A DNA stretch of 64,000 nucleotides from Sediminibacillus albus (GCF_900101125.1 NZ_FNFL01000003.1:186001-250000); one strand, 5' to 3'. Counted from the first letter of the stretch, positions 1-9,096 are shown. The notes: a model not told the origin generated them from the letters alone. Translations and numbers: made by a program.

Positions 1-1140
1 GTCTTCGTGGTTGAGGCTGTCATTGACACCATGCTTATCCATATCTTGTTTACTCATGTCTGGACCGTTTTCAATATTGGTAGGGTATGCTTTTCCTAAC
101 GCTAGATGACAGGAAGCATTTTCATCAAACAACGTATTGAAAAAGATGATTCTTGATTGGGAAATTGGTGACTCATGCGGTACAAGGGCTACTTCTCCCA
201 ACCTGCGTGACCCTTCGTCTGTATCAAGCAGATGCTTTAATGTTTCTTCTCCCTGCTCTGCTGAAAAATCAACCACTTTTCCGTCTTTAAATGTAAGCTT
301 GAAATTCTCAATCAAATTGCCGCCATAGCTTAATGGCTTGGTACTTTTAACGGTTCCGTTGACTCCATACTTGTGGGGCATTGTGAAAACTTCTTCTGTC
401 GGCATGTTCGGGTTAAACTCTACTCCATTAGGAGAAACGGCCGAACCCCCGTGCCATATGTGGTTTTCAGGAAGATCAATAGTCAGGTCTGTACCATCAG
501 CATGATAAACCAGTTGTTTGTATTGTTTTCTGTTTAAATATTCCCGCGCTTGGCGTAATGTTTCATTATGGTCCGCCCAGGCCTTGACAGGATCAGGCTG
601 ATCGATTCGTGTAATGCTGAAGATTTTTTCCCAGAGGTTTGCTTGTGCTTCTTCTGCTGTTTGTTCCGGAAAAACTTTTTTCGCCCATGATATCGTCGGA
701 TAACCAACAATGGACCAACAAACTTTATCGTTCATAATATAATCTCGATATTCACTGAGTGCCTCTCCGCCTGCCTTATTGGCAGCAGCTATTCTTTCTC
801 CATCAATATCTTTCAACAAGTCAGGATTTTCACCGTAAATAGACAATAGGGCATACCCGTCTTTTACCATTTCTTCCAGCCCTTGCGCTTTCCATCTTGG
901 AAAGTTTTTTAGTATGTCCATTGGTGCATGTTTCATCTTTAAATAAGTTAAATCCTCATCGTTCCACTCGATATGGACGTTTTTTGCGCCGGCTAGATAA
1001 GCTTCCCTGGCAACCATCCGCGTAAACCCAGCGGCTTCTACAGGAGAGTTGAGAATCAACCCTTGTCCCTCTTGGAGGTTGACGCCAGTTTGAATAGCCA
1101 GCTTTGCATATTTCTTTAATTGTTCTTCCTGTTTATCCAT
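1..1140 (-). CDS. ampS: Aminopeptidase, M29 (thermophilic/AmpS) family, 3' end outside window
   Basis: Metal-dependent aminopeptidase that removes N-terminal residues from peptides in the cytoplasm. The frame is open for 380 codons from the ATG at 1138-1140, preceded by a GGGAAGG SD. It runs off the left edge close to the metal-binding HxD region (the last visible residues are NDSLNHED), so about 30 C-terminal residues are missing. It aligns along its whole length with the intact paralogue at 22909-24150, sharing MPTEEVF, LGEVALVPHESPISQS and a FNTLFDENASCHLALGKAY-type metal site. Family membership is clear; peptide specificity is not. The symbol is by analogy with Bacillus AmpS. Confidence 0.88.
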   Translation of the reverse strand, partial: MDKQEEQLKKYAKLAIQTGVNLQEGQGLILNSPVEAAGFTRMVAREAYLAGAKNVHIEWNDEDLTYLKMKHAPMDILKNFPRWKAQGLEEMVKDGYALLSIYGENPDLLKDIDGERIAAANKAGGEALSEYRDYIMNDKVCWSIVGYPTISWAKKVFPEQTAEEAQANLWEKIFSITRIDQPDPVKAWADHNETLRQAREYLNRKQYKQLVYHADGTDLTIDLPENHIWHGGSAVSPNGVEFNPNMPTEEVFTMPHKYGVNGTVKSTKPLSYGGNLIENFKLTFKDGKVVDFSAEQGEETLKHLLDTDEGSRRLGEVALVPHESPISQSRIIFFNTLFDENASCHLALGKAYPTNIENGPDMSKQDMDKHGVNDSLNHED

Positions 1141-1263
1141 CAGCAATCTTCCCTTCCCTTTTTCTTTCTATTATTTCATAAAAGACCATATAAAGGTAGT
1201 GGCCAATTTTCAGATAAAAAAAGTGCCGCTGTCACCAGCTGCACTTTCTGTCTATCTCCCTTC

Positions 1264-2271
1264 TTACTGCAAAGCTATTTTCAAAGTTTCCAAGTTTTGC
1301 TCCATTAAACTGAAATAATCTTCCTCATTCTGAATATCTTCTTCGGTGAGAACAGCTAAATTGTGAATCCGTAAAGTTTCTGCTCCAACTTCTTTTTGGA
1401 CGACTTCTGCGACGCGAGGGGTTACATTTTGTTCAAATAAAATATAATGCAAGTCATGCTCCCTTGCTTCATCTATTATATATTCCAACTGTTTTTGCGA
1501 CGGTTCAGACGCAGTAGATACTCCAGAAACCGCTATCTGCTCAATGCCATACGCATTTTCCCAATAACCAAAGGCAGCATGTGAAACAAGTATTTGTTTA
1601 TCTTGATACTCCTGTTCAATCTGGTGAAATTCCTCATCAAGCGACTCTAATTGAGCCTTCAGCTTCTCAAAATTCTCGTTGAATACCTTCTCCTGCTCCG
1701 GCATCAGACTGACCAGCTCATCTTTAATATTTTCTGCTAAACCAATAGAGCGATTCGGGTCCAGCCATATGTGCGGATCAAAATCACCGTGGTCATGTTC
1801 TTCTTCTCCTGCTTCATCCTCCTCATGGGCATGAGCATCATCCCCGTGATCGTGGTCACTATGGTCGGCTTCCTCTTCATGGTGATGGTCGTGAGCTGAA
1901 GTAATAAAGGCGCTTCCGTTTCCTGCCTCCAGCATGCTTACATCCTCTGTTTTGACAGCACCAGCAATTTTATCTGCATACGATTCCAATCCTGCTTCTA
2001 AGTATATAAATGCGTCTGCCTGTGCAATGTCTACCATGGTATTAGACGTCGGCTCAAAAGTATGAGCATCCGTTCCCGGCGCTAATAACGATTCAACCTG
2101 TACCAGGTCACCGCCAATTTTTTCTGTAAAATCTTGTAGCGGGTATAATGTTGTATAGATAGCCAGCTTTTCTTCACTATCCGCATTTCCTTCATTCTCT
2201 ACAGTTTCTGCTCCGCATCCTGCCAGAAATGCTACTATAGCTGCTGCTAACCAAAGCAATCCCTTCTTCAT
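1264..2271 (-). CDS. znuA: Zinc ABC transporter substrate-binding lipoprotein (ZnuA/AdcA-like)
   Basis: Membrane-anchored receptor that captures Zn2+ outside the cell and passes it to an ABC permease. The start MKKGLLWL (2271) is preferred over the in-frame ATG 15 bases upstream, because AGGAGG lies inside that upstream stretch. The lipobox is FLAGC with Cys19. A long His/Asp/Glu-rich loop lies at about residues 125-165, typical of Zn-binding cluster 9 proteins, and is followed by DPHIWLDP and SHAAFGYW, which supply metal-binding His. Tandem Zur boxes lie upstream and zur is the preceding gene. No permease or ATPase gene is adjacent, so its ABC partners must be encoded elsewhere. Confidence 0.92.
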   Translation of the reverse strand: MKKGLLWLAAAIVAFLAGCGAETVENEGNADSEEKLAIYTTLYPLQDFTEKIGGDLVQVESLLAPGTDAHTFEPTSNTMVDIAQADAFIYLEAGLESYADKIAGAVKTEDVSMLEAGNGSAFITSAHDHHHEEEADHSDHDHGDDAHAHEEDEAGEEEHDHGDFDPHIWLDPNRSIGLAENIKDELVSLMPEQEKVFNENFEKLKAQLESLDEEFHQIEQEYQDKQILVSHAAFGYWENAYGIEQIAVSGVSTASEPSQKQLEYIIDEAREHDLHYILFEQNVTPRVAEVVQKEVGAETLRIHNLAVLTEEDIQNEEDYFSLMEQNLETLKIALQ

Positions 2272-2323
2272 ATAGTTCCTCCTCATTAAATATAAATAAA
2301 CAATTACGCAACCTAAAGGGATT

Positions 2324-2368
2324 ATATCGTAATGGTTACGTTTTGTAAATAGTAACTATTACGTTTTA
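2324..2368 (-). promoter_or_regulatory. Tandem Zur boxes upstream of znuA
   Basis: Two near-palindromes of the Bacillus Zur-box type (TCGTAAT-N-ATTACGA) sit about 20 bases apart: TCGTAATGGTTACGT at 2327-2341 and AGTAACTATTACGTTTT at 2351-2367. Another half site, CAATTACG, is at 2301-2308. They lie between the zur terminator and znuA, where zinc-loaded Zur would block transcription. Assignment rests on match to the known consensus. Confidence 0.75.
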
Positions 2369-2381
2369 AAATTTGAAGAAA

Positions 2382-2415
2382 AAAACTGTCCTAGCTATAT
2401 TTGCTGAACAGTTTT
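2382..2415 (-). terminator. Intrinsic terminator of zur
   Basis: Stem AAAACTGT / ACAGTTTT followed on the minus strand by a run of T residues. It overlaps the end of zur and separates it from the znuA promoter region, so the two genes are separate transcription units. Confidence 0.65.
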
Positions 2416-2824
2416 ATCTACACTCCGGGCATTTTCCATATACTTCAAACTTATGATTGGCTATTTCGTATTCTGGTAAATCGCTTGCCACTTCATCAAT
2501 CGGGCAGATCCTCAATGGTCTTGTTGTTCCGCAATCCATACAAATAAAGTGGTGGTGATGGCCATCAATATTACAATGGAAACGGAAATATTTTTCGCCT
2601 TCAAGAGTGGTTGTTTCCAGTATTTCCAGCTCGACCATTGTGTATAAGTTGCGGTAAACCGTATCATAACTGGCGCCGGGAAAATCCTTGCCGAATTCCT
2701 TCCATATCGAATTCACGGATAAATATTGGTCGTGGGTTGAAAAAATATCCAGTAACTTTTCTCTTTGCCTTGTATGTTTAAAGCCATTCCTTTTTAGTAA
2801 GTTCAATGCTTGTGATTCATTCAT
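2414..2824 (-). CDS. zur: Zinc uptake regulator, Fur family
   Basis: Zinc-responsive repressor of zinc-uptake genes, 136 residues. The N-terminal winged helix (residues about 1-80) contains the recognition segment SYDTVYRNL. The dimerisation part holds the HHHHF regulatory metal site and two CxxC pairs (CMDCG and CPEC) for structural zinc. The sequence resembles Bacillus Zur more than Fur or PerR: ALNLLKRNGFKHTRQRE start, LEGEKYFRFHC, HKFEVYGKCPEC end. Start is ATG behind GGTGA. It lies directly upstream of znuA, whose promoter carries Zur boxes, which supports the assignment. Confidence 0.92.
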   Translation of the reverse strand: MNESQALNLLKRNGFKHTRQREKLLDIFSTHDQYLSVNSIWKEFGKDFPGASYDTVYRNLYTMVELEILETTTLEGEKYFRFHCNIDGHHHHFICMDCGTTRPLRICPIDEVASDLPEYEIANHKFEVYGKCPECR

Positions 2825-2863
2825 TCCATTTCACCCTTCAGTTGAATAAATGCGCTTCGTTTC

Positions 2864-2893
2864 ATTATAATCAATCGGAATCGTTTTTATCAA
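2864..2893 (-). promoter_or_regulatory. Sigma-A type promoter of zur
   Basis: On the minus strand TTGATA (2893-2888) and TATAAT (2869-2864) are separated by 18 bases, about 40 bases upstream of the zur start. Both hexamers are close to consensus. Confidence 0.6.
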
Positions 2894-2994
2894 ACGGGCG
2901 AAGCACATCTCTCTGCTGCCAAAGATCAGAAACAACCCCAGCGTCTTGGGATACAGACCTACAGTCTGGGAATTCCCAAACTTAACCAAGTTTG

Positions 2995-3444
2995 CTAAGA
3001 GACAATGGAAACTTCTGCTTCCAATTGCAATTCCACATTTCCCATTACTGCTCTGGATATCATACAGGATTGCTCAGCCTTCTCGACAAGCTGCTTTGTT
3101 TTTATGATGTCTGCATCTGTGCTCCCACTCTTCAGGAGAACGGTTGGGCGGTGGATAATTTTTTTATAAGTGAATACACCATTCGTTACATCAACGATAC
3201 CTTCAGATTTTAAATCCATATTGGCCAGTGGAAGTTCTGCCCGCTCTATCATTGCTCCCAAAGTAATGATGTAGCAGGTAGAAGCAGCACCTAGCAGCAT
3301 TTCATCAGGGTTGGTACCTACTCCAGGACCATCCATTTCCGGCGGAATCGATATTTCCGTCTGCAGGTTGCCTGCATGAATACTACCTACGGCATTCCTC
3401 CCGCCAGGCCAATCTGCTTGTAAATGAAAATGATGAGTAGCCAT
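2995..3444 (-). CDS. OsmC family protein (peroxiredoxin-like)
   Basis: 149-residue OsmC/Ohr-fold protein, a family that reduces organic peroxides with a pair of cysteines. The family pattern GTNPDEMLLGAASTCYIITL carries the first Cys (about residue 57), and a second Cys lies at QSCMISRA (about residue 126), as expected for the catalytic pair. ATG start behind AAAGGAAG. It stands as a single gene between zur and the TerC gene. The substrate (organic hydroperoxide or another) cannot be told from sequence. Confidence 0.85.
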   Translation of the reverse strand: MATHHFHLQADWPGGRNAVGSIHAGNLQTEISIPPEMDGPGVGTNPDEMLLGAASTCYIITLGAMIERAELPLANMDLKSEGIVDVTNGVFTYKKIIHRPTVLLKSGSTDADIIKTKQLVEKAEQSCMISRAVMGNVELQLEAEVSIVS

Positions 3445-3534
3445 TCATAGCTTCCTTTCTATTGTCTATTCTTCTTCTATTTTAATGGTAGGAGCAGCAC
3501 TAGATAAAATATAATGCTTGCAAACGAGCAAAAG

Positions 3535-3560
3535 CGGCTGCCCCATGATGAGAGCAGCCG
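3535..3560 (-). terminator. Terminator of the TerC gene
   Basis: Stem CGGCTGC / GCAGCCG followed on the minus strand by CTTTTGC, just past the TerC stop codon. Confidence 0.6.
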
Positions 3561-3573
3561 TTAGTTCCAGGCT

Positions 3574-4341
3574 CTATGCCGCTTTATTTTGCTTGTTTCC
3601 TGATAGAAACCAGCCTGCCACTGCAATAGCAACCAGTACACCATAGAAAATTAATTTCCAAATAGTGGAGTGAGCAAAGTCATGAGGCAGTAAATGAATG
3701 GCATCATGGCCAAGTACTGTCACTAATAATTTCACCCCTACCCAGCCAACAATTGCAAATGCTGCAATTTCAAGACCAGGACGGTCGTGCAACAGTTTTA
3801 CGAACATGTTAGCAGCAAAACGCATGATAATCAATCCGATCATTCCGCCGGCAAAGACAACCGCAAACTGGGCGCCATCCAGACTCCCTACGTTCGGCAG
3901 CCCTGTAGCTGGCAACGCAACCGCTAAAGCTACTGCTGCCAAAATTGAATCGACCGCAAAAGCCAGATCCGCAATTTCTACTTTCAGTACAGTCGTCCAG
4001 AAGCCGCTTCCTTTTGTTTCTTTCTCGATTTCTTCTTCGTCATCTTTTCCTCTTTTCGAGAGCTTGTCATACAAGTGTTTTCCGGAAATAAACAAAAGAT
4101 AGGCAGCGCCGATAGCTTGTACCTGCCACACATCCACAAGAAAAGAGATAATGAAAAGTGAACCAAACCGGAGGACAAACGCACCAGCGAGTCCATAGAA
4201 AAGAGCCCTTTTCCTTTGCTCGTCCGGCAGATGCTTAACCATGATAGCTAATACTAGTGCATTATCTGCTGCTAAAATGCCTTCCAGTCCTACTAAAACA
4301 ATGAGTACCCAGCCGTATTCAATCAGCAGTTGTACATCCAA
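3574..4341 (-). CDS. ykoY: TerC family membrane protein, probable Mn2+ exporter (YkoY/MeeY-like)
   Basis: 255-residue integral membrane protein of the TerC family with about seven hydrophobic helices. The conserved acidic intramembrane motifs are LEGILAADNALVLAIM near the N-terminus and EIADLAFAVDSILAAVA in the middle. Bacillus members (YkoY/MeeY, YceF/MeeF) export Mn2+, partly to load secreted enzymes. The start is TTG at 4341, behind AAGGAGTG. The leader carries a yybP-ykoY manganese riboswitch, strong evidence that the protein handles manganese. A cytoplasmic charged loop (GKDDEEEIEKETKG) interrupts the helices. Confidence 0.9.
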   Translation of the reverse strand: MDVQLLIEYGWVLIVLVGLEGILAADNALVLAIMVKHLPDEQRKRALFYGLAGAFVLRFGSLFIISFLVDVWQVQAIGAAYLLFISGKHLYDKLSKRGKDDEEEIEKETKGSGFWTTVLKVEIADLAFAVDSILAAVALAVALPATGLPNVGSLDGAQFAVVFAGGMIGLIIMRFAANMFVKLLHDRPGLEIAAFAIVGWVGVKLLVTVLGHDAIHLLPHDFAHSTIWKLIFYGVLVAIAVAGWFLSGNKQNKAA

Positions 4342-4380
4342 AAATAAACACTCCTTCTATAGTTCCTCTATTAGACCAAA

Positions 4381-4415
4381 TAAAAATGGTCTCCACCAAT
4401 ACTGGTAAAGACCAT
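4381..4415 (-). terminator. Second (distal) terminator of the Mn riboswitch leader
   Basis: Minus-strand hairpin with a 7-bp outer stem ATGGTCT/AGACCAT, a 2x2 internal loop and a 4-bp inner stem ACCA/TGGT, followed by TTTTTA. It lies between the first terminator and the TerC start. Its 5' arm contains CTTTACC, which can also pair with the 3' arm of the first terminator. Confidence 0.65.
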
Positions 4416-4420
4416 GAAAA

Positions 4421-4449
4421 GAGACCTTTACCCTGGTGGTAAAGGTCTC
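4421..4449 (-). terminator. First (aptamer-proximal) terminator of the Mn riboswitch leader
   Basis: Minus-strand hairpin GAGACCTTTACC / GGTAAAGGTCTC followed by TTTT. Its 5' arm contains the ACCTTT that closes aptamer helix P1, so the aptamer and this terminator exclude each other. Confidence 0.75.
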
Positions 4450-4529
4450 GCTAACAACGTTGGTTGCCAATTAAGCCGGAGAATACTCTCGAAATGACGA
4501 CTTTAATTGTACAGCTACTCCCCTTTAGA
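4441..4529 (-). promoter_or_regulatory. yybP-ykoY manganese riboswitch aptamer
   Basis: On the minus strand the leader reads AAAGGGGAGTAGCTG, then GTCGTCATT, CCGGCTTAATTGGCAAC and GCGAGACCTTT. These are the conserved blocks of the yybP-ykoY (RF00080) Mn2+ aptamer, with AAAGG at the 5' end pairing with CCTTT at the 3' end as P1. Mn2+ binding should stabilise P1 and prevent the downstream terminator, switching the exporter on. Confidence 0.9.
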
Positions 4530-4680
4530 TGGTTATATCATAATCATAACCGCAGGCAAAGTCAACTGTTTTAAATGCGAAATAGTGACTTTGCCTTTCG
4601 CCGCCTCCAGGACACACACTTATCGTTACCCGATAAAGCGGCGCCTATACATGGGGACAGCTTTTACACAGGATTTCCAA

Positions 4681-6414
4681 TTATCCATGAATGACCGACT
4701 GCATACGATCATTCATTTGTTGTTTTAACTCTTTTAGTGTTTCCTCGCTTTCTTGTCGGCTCGTACTGGAAACACCGAAATAGCATTTGATTTTCGGCTC
4801 TGTGCCAGATGGCCGCAGACACACCCAACTATCCTTCTCCAACAAATACTTGACCACATTTTCCGCAGGTAAATCTATTTTTTCTGTACTACCTGCTTCT
4901 ATCAACTGGCGCTCAGAGGTTTGATAATCCTCTGCGGCCTTGACTTGCAATCCGCCAATTTCCGTTAATGGGTTTTTCCTTATATCGTCCATGATCGCTG
5001 CTATTTGCTCAGCGCCATCTTTCCCTTTCAAGGTCAACGACGACATCTCTTCAAAATAAAACCCATGTTTTCCATAAAGCTCTTCTAATGCTTCAAGTAG
5101 TGTTTTTCCCTTCGCTTTCCAGTAGCTGGCCATCTCGCAGGCAACCATCGTCGATTGAACTGCATCTTTATCTCTGACGAAATCCCCGATTAGATAGCCA
5201 TAACTTTCTTCATAGCCAAACAAGAACTTATCTGCTGTCGTTTCAAACTCTTTTATTTTTTCACCAATATACTTAAAACCGGTCAACGTATCAATGGTTT
5301 CCACTCCATAATGCTTAGCGACGGCCTTACCTAGCTCCGTAGTCACAATCGTTTTAATCAACTTACCATTTTGTTTATCAGCGTCGCTCGTATGAGCGAG
5401 GATATAATCCAGCATCAGCGTGCCGAGCTGGTTCCCTGTCAACACCTGATATGATCCCTCTCCGTCCTTGACCGCAACTCCTAACCTGTCTGCATCGGGA
5501 TCTGTTCCGACCAGGACGTCAGCATTACGCTGTTTTCCTTGTTCAATAGCTAGAGTAAACGCTTGATGCTCCTCTGGATTCGGCGACTCTACTGTGGAAA
5601 ATTCCGGGTCTAGTTTCGCTTGTTCCGCTACCACATGAACATCTTTGAAACCAAGCTGTTCCAATCCGTTCAGCACCATATCGTGAGCTGTTCCATGCAA
5701 TGGCGTAAACACAACATTCAACGAATCAAAGGTGCTTTCAGAAGCTTGATTCATTTTGGAAATTCGTTTCAGTTCCTCGAGATAAGCAGTATCCACTTCT
5801 GAACTAATCCAATTCAATAGACCGTTTTGTTCAATTTCCTGCCGCTCAGCAACAGCAATTTTCAATTCGTTGTCGATCCCCTGTACTTTAGCAATCACCT
5901 GAGCTGCTTCCGCCGGAGGCATTTGACCGCCATGCTCATTATATACTTTAAAGCCATTGTATTCTGGCGGATTGTGGCTGGCAGTTATCATAATCCCGCC
6001 TGCTGCCTGCAGGTGGCGGACGGCAAAGGACAGGACTGGTGTCGGGCGGAGCGACTCATAAACATGCGCTTTAATCCCATGGGCACCAAGGACTTTGGCT
6101 GATTCGACCGCAAATTCCTTTGACATATAGCGGGAATCATACGCGATTGCAACGCCGCGTTCCGCAAAATTGTCTACATTCTCCTTCAAGTACTGCGCAA
6201 AGCCCTCTACCGCTTTACGGATTGTATAGATGTTCATTCTGTTGGTTCCAGGCCCAAGCACACCGCGCATACCCCCGGTCCCGAAGGTGAGTTCCTTATA
6301 AAAAGCATCTTCCAGTTCTTTTTCCGAACCCTCCATCTCCTGTAACTGCTGTTGTAACGCCGGATCAAGCTCAGGAAATGAAGACCATTTATTGTATGTA
6401 GTTTGCCAAGACAT
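4681..6414 (-). CDS. pgcA: Alpha-phosphoglucomutase / phosphomannomutase
   Basis: Interconverts glucose 6-phosphate and glucose 1-phosphate, feeding UDP-glucose, glycolipid and teichoic-acid synthesis. 577 residues from the ATG at 6414 (MSWQTTYNKW), placed behind GAGGAGG; the in-frame TTG upstream lies within the SD. Four-domain phosphohexomutase: the phosphoserine loop is TASHNPPEYNGFKVY, the metal loop DPDADRLG, the sugar-specificity loop GYEESYGY, and the phosphate-binding loop RPSGTEPKIKCYF. Length matches Bacillus PgcA (YhxB). It stands alone, on the same strand as the TerC gene downstream but separated from it by the riboswitch leader. Confidence 0.93.
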   Translation of the reverse strand: MSWQTTYNKWSSFPELDPALQQQLQEMEGSEKELEDAFYKELTFGTGGMRGVLGPGTNRMNIYTIRKAVEGFAQYLKENVDNFAERGVAIAYDSRYMSKEFAVESAKVLGAHGIKAHVYESLRPTPVLSFAVRHLQAAGGIMITASHNPPEYNGFKVYNEHGGQMPPAEAAQVIAKVQGIDNELKIAVAERQEIEQNGLLNWISSEVDTAYLEELKRISKMNQASESTFDSLNVVFTPLHGTAHDMVLNGLEQLGFKDVHVVAEQAKLDPEFSTVESPNPEEHQAFTLAIEQGKQRNADVLVGTDPDADRLGVAVKDGEGSYQVLTGNQLGTLMLDYILAHTSDADKQNGKLIKTIVTTELGKAVAKHYGVETIDTLTGFKYIGEKIKEFETTADKFLFGYEESYGYLIGDFVRDKDAVQSTMVACEMASYWKAKGKTLLEALEELYGKHGFYFEEMSSLTLKGKDGAEQIAAIMDDIRKNPLTEIGGLQVKAAEDYQTSERQLIEAGSTEKIDLPAENVVKYLLEKDSWVCLRPSGTEPKIKCYFGVSSTSRQESEETLKELKQQMNDRMQSVIHG

Positions 6415-6691
6415 GATAATCCTCCTCAACGTATTTTCATCATTAAAAAAATATTACCATAAAAAAAACAACTTCTCTATTACGGTAACGATAAGTAGAT
6501 ACCCGTTTTTATATAAATTTATTCATACATCTATAAGGCCATCCTTTGGAAGCAGTCCTATTTTCTAAGATTTTATTCTATTAATTTATAAGTATGATAT
6601 ATTAAATTATATGGTTATACTAATTTCATAGATAGCTGATGTGTTAAAAATAGTAAAATATTAGAAAAATTAATAGTAAGGTTGTGAGCGT

Positions 6692-7780
6692 ATGCGATTA
6701 TTAGAGAAAAAGTCTGTTCAAGGCTTAGTTATCGCCATTTTAATTTTCATGTTGATTTACCTTATATCGATAACAAAGTTCATTTTCGTACCCATCGGTG
6801 CCTACTTAATATCGATTGCCGTACCGATTATCGGAGCAGGCCTGTTATATTACATAACGATGCCGCTTGTCCGCAGGCTCGAAAAATGGAAAGTACATAG
6901 AATCTTGGCCATTATTATTGTATTTTTTATCATTATTGGCGTTATTTACTTTATGGCCAATTTCATTGCACCGATTGTTCAGCAGCAATTCACCAAATTG
7001 ACCGACAATATTCCCAAAATGGTAGATAACAGCGAGAAATTCATTTACAACTGGCGTGACAATCAAGATATGATTCCAAGCCAGCTGGATTCAACTATTG
7101 AAAATATTACAAATAACCTTAATGATTATGCGCAAAATATTGTCGGCTTCTTGATTGATTTTCTTGCCCAGGTATTTGGTTTTCTATTTGCCTTTGTGCT
7201 AATACCATTCTTTTTATTTTTTATGCTGAAGGACGGGCATAAGTTTGTACCATTCATCTCCAAGTTTCTCAGCAAAAGCAAGGCAGACAGCTTCAGAAGG
7301 CTGGCAGATAACATCAATCATACCCTTGCTTCCTTTATCCAGGGCCAATTTATTGTCAGTGTCTGTGTCGGTTTTATGCTGTATATTGGTTATCTAATCA
7401 TCGGCCTTCAATACTCCTTAACACTGGCATTGTTCGGGCTTATCATGAATTTCATTCCGTTTGTAGGGCCGTTTTTATCAGCGATTCCCGCGATAATCGT
7501 CGGATTTTTCGAGGACCCGATGCTTGCCGTCTGGGCAATACTCGTAATGGTGATCGCCCAACAAATTGAAAGTAATTTGATTTCGCCTAATATCATGGGA
7601 AAAGTGCTCGAGCTCCATCCTTTAACGATCATTACTTTGATTCTGGCCGCGGGCAGCATCGCCGGCTTTCTAGGATTGCTATTTATCATCCCGGCCTATG
7701 CCGTTGTTAAAACAATTATTTCCCACTTTTACCACGAATGGCGAAAAAAGCAGCCGCCAGAGGACCAAAATATCTTTTAG
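6692..7780 (+). CDS. AI-2E family (PerM/YtvI-like) membrane transporter
   Basis: 362-residue polytopic membrane protein of the AI-2E exporter / UPF0118 family. Two N-terminal helices, a third near residue 70, and a soluble segment (about residues 90-155, rich in Asn and Gln) are followed by five C-terminal helices. The family signature near the C-terminus reads QQIESNLISPNIMGKVLELHP. Members have been assigned to autoinducer-2 export or Na+(Li+)/H+ antiport; the substrate here is unknown. ATG start behind AAGGTTGTGAG. It is divergent from pgcA, and an IS1595 relic begins directly after its stop. Confidence 0.85.
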   Translation: MRLLEKKSVQGLVIAILIFMLIYLISITKFIFVPIGAYLISIAVPIIGAGLLYYITMPLVRRLEKWKVHRILAIIIVFFIIIGVIYFMANFIAPIVQQQFTKLTDNIPKMVDNSEKFIYNWRDNQDMIPSQLDSTIENITNNLNDYAQNIVGFLIDFLAQVFGFLFAFVLIPFFLFFMLKDGHKFVPFISKFLSKSKADSFRRLADNINHTLASFIQGQFIVSVCVGFMLYIGYLIIGLQYSLTLALFGLIMNFIPFVGPFLSAIPAIIVGFFEDPMLAVWAILVMVIAQQIESNLISPNIMGKVLELHPLTIITLILAAGSIAGFLGLLFIIPAYAVVKTIISHFYHEWRKKQPPEDQNIF

Positions 7781-7789
7781 AGTGCTGGA

Positions 7790-7945
7790 TGGATACAACG
7801 ATTTAACGGTGTTGCAACCAAGTATCTAAACAGTTACCTCGCTTGGTTTCATGTGTTAGAGAGCATTCATCATCAGCGAAATAAAGTCACAATGACCCAA
7901 TATGATAGTAAAAGGGAATCTAATTCCAATTGTCGAAACATTTGA
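7790..7945 (+). pseudogene. C-terminal relic of an IS1595-family transposase
   Basis: An open stretch of 51 codons without a start encodes WIQRFNGVATKYLNSYLAWF followed by HVLESI, then a stop at 7943-7945. This matches the end of IS1595-type transposases (RFNGVATKYLxNYLxW). The rest of the element is gone and no terminal repeats were found. The remaining bases to 8109 hold nothing else recognisable apart from the RBS of the next gene. Confidence 0.65.
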
Positions 7946-8109
7946 TCCACTTAGACTTTCTAAGGAGTTTACGGTATAAACATTATTTCTTTTTTCAACG
8001 AACGGTACAAGGTATAGTCTAAGAACAGTTATTGAAGAGTGAAACGTTGGTCTATTTATTCGTAATACTCGTATGATATTAATGAATATAACAAATTAGA
8101 GGTGGACAA

Positions 8110-9096
8110 ATGAAAGCAATTGTGTACACAAAGTACGGTTCCCCCGAAGTTCTTCAGCTAAAAGAGGTAGAAAAACCTATTCCTAAGGAAAATGAAATAC
8201 TGGTAAAAGTAATAGCAACAACTGTAACAGTAGCAGATATTCGTGCACGGAGTTTTACAGTTCCCCTCCCTGTTTGGCTGCCTGCCCGAATAGCATTGGG
8301 TTTTAGACAGCCAAAAAAAGATATATTAGGGATGGAGTTAGCTGGAGAAATAGAGTCAGTAGGAAAAGATGTCAAGCGATTTAAGGAAGGTGACCAAATC
8401 TTTGCAGCTTCCCTAGTGGGTTTTGGTGCTTATGCCGAATATAAGTGCCTGCCTGAAGACGGACCAGTATCTATTAAACCCAACAATTTATCTTTTGAGG
8501 AAGCCGCAGCCATTCCAATAGGGGCACGTACAGCATTGTTTCATCTTAGAAAGGCTAACATTAAGAATGGTCAAAAGGTGCTTGTCTATGGCGCTTCAGG
8601 AAGTGTAGGGAGCTATGCAGTGCAAATTGCCAAGTATCTCGGAGCAATAGTTACAGGGGTATGCAGTACCTCGAATTTAGAATTGGTAAAATCTCTGGGA
8701 GCCGATAAGGTAATTGATTACACTACCGAAGATTTTTCTAGTAAAGGTGAGACTTATGATGTTATCTTTGAAGCGGTAGACAAAAGTTCGTTTTCAGCTT
8801 GTATGAAATCGCTAAAGAAGGATGGAACCTATATTAATGTCCCGGTACCGTTACCAGGAGTTAGAATGCTATGGACTAAATTGACAACCAGCAGGAAATT
8901 AATATTGGGTCGAGATTCACCTGAAAATCCCGAAGCCCTAGACTTCCTCAAAGAACTTGTTGAGGCGGGGAAGTTAAAAGTGGTCATTGATAGGACCTAT
9001 GAGTTTGAAGAGATAGTTGAAGCACATAGACATGTCGAGAAAGGGCACAAGAAGGGAAACGTCGTCATAAATGTGGAACATAACAACAAATCCTAA
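8110..9096 (+). CDS. NAD(P)-dependent zinc-free MDR oxidoreductase (quinone reductase-like)
   Basis: 328-residue medium-chain dehydrogenase/reductase of the quinone oxidoreductase branch. The N-terminal GroES-like domain begins [20 protein letters not shown] and lacks the catalytic-zinc Cys/His pair. The Rossmann fold has [23 protein letters not shown] at about residues 157-179, which binds NADPH. The C-terminal part ([20 protein letters not shown]) is typical. Likely substrates are enones or quinones, but none can be fixed. ATG start behind GAGGTGG. Single gene followed by a strong terminator. Confidence 0.85.
   Translation: MKAIVYTKYGSPEVLQLKEVEKPIPKENEILVKVIATTVTVADIRARSFTVPLPVWLPARIALGFRQPKKDILGMELAGEIESVGKDVKRFKEGDQIFAASLVGFGAYAEYKCLPEDGPVSIKPNNLSFEEAAAIPIGARTALFHLRKANIKNGQKVLVYGASGSVGSYAVQIAKYLGAIVTGVCSTSNLELVKSLGADKVIDYTTEDFSSKGETYDVIFEAVDKSSFSACMKSLKKDGTYINVPVPLPGVRMLWTKLTTSRKLILGRDSPENPEALDFLKELVEAGKLKVVIDRTYEFEEIVEAHRHVEKGHKKGNVVINVEHNNKS

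Noticed and set aside
4507-4728. Plus-strand ORF opposite the Mn riboswitch
   Set aside because: It is antisense to the aptamer and to the end of pgcA; no SD.
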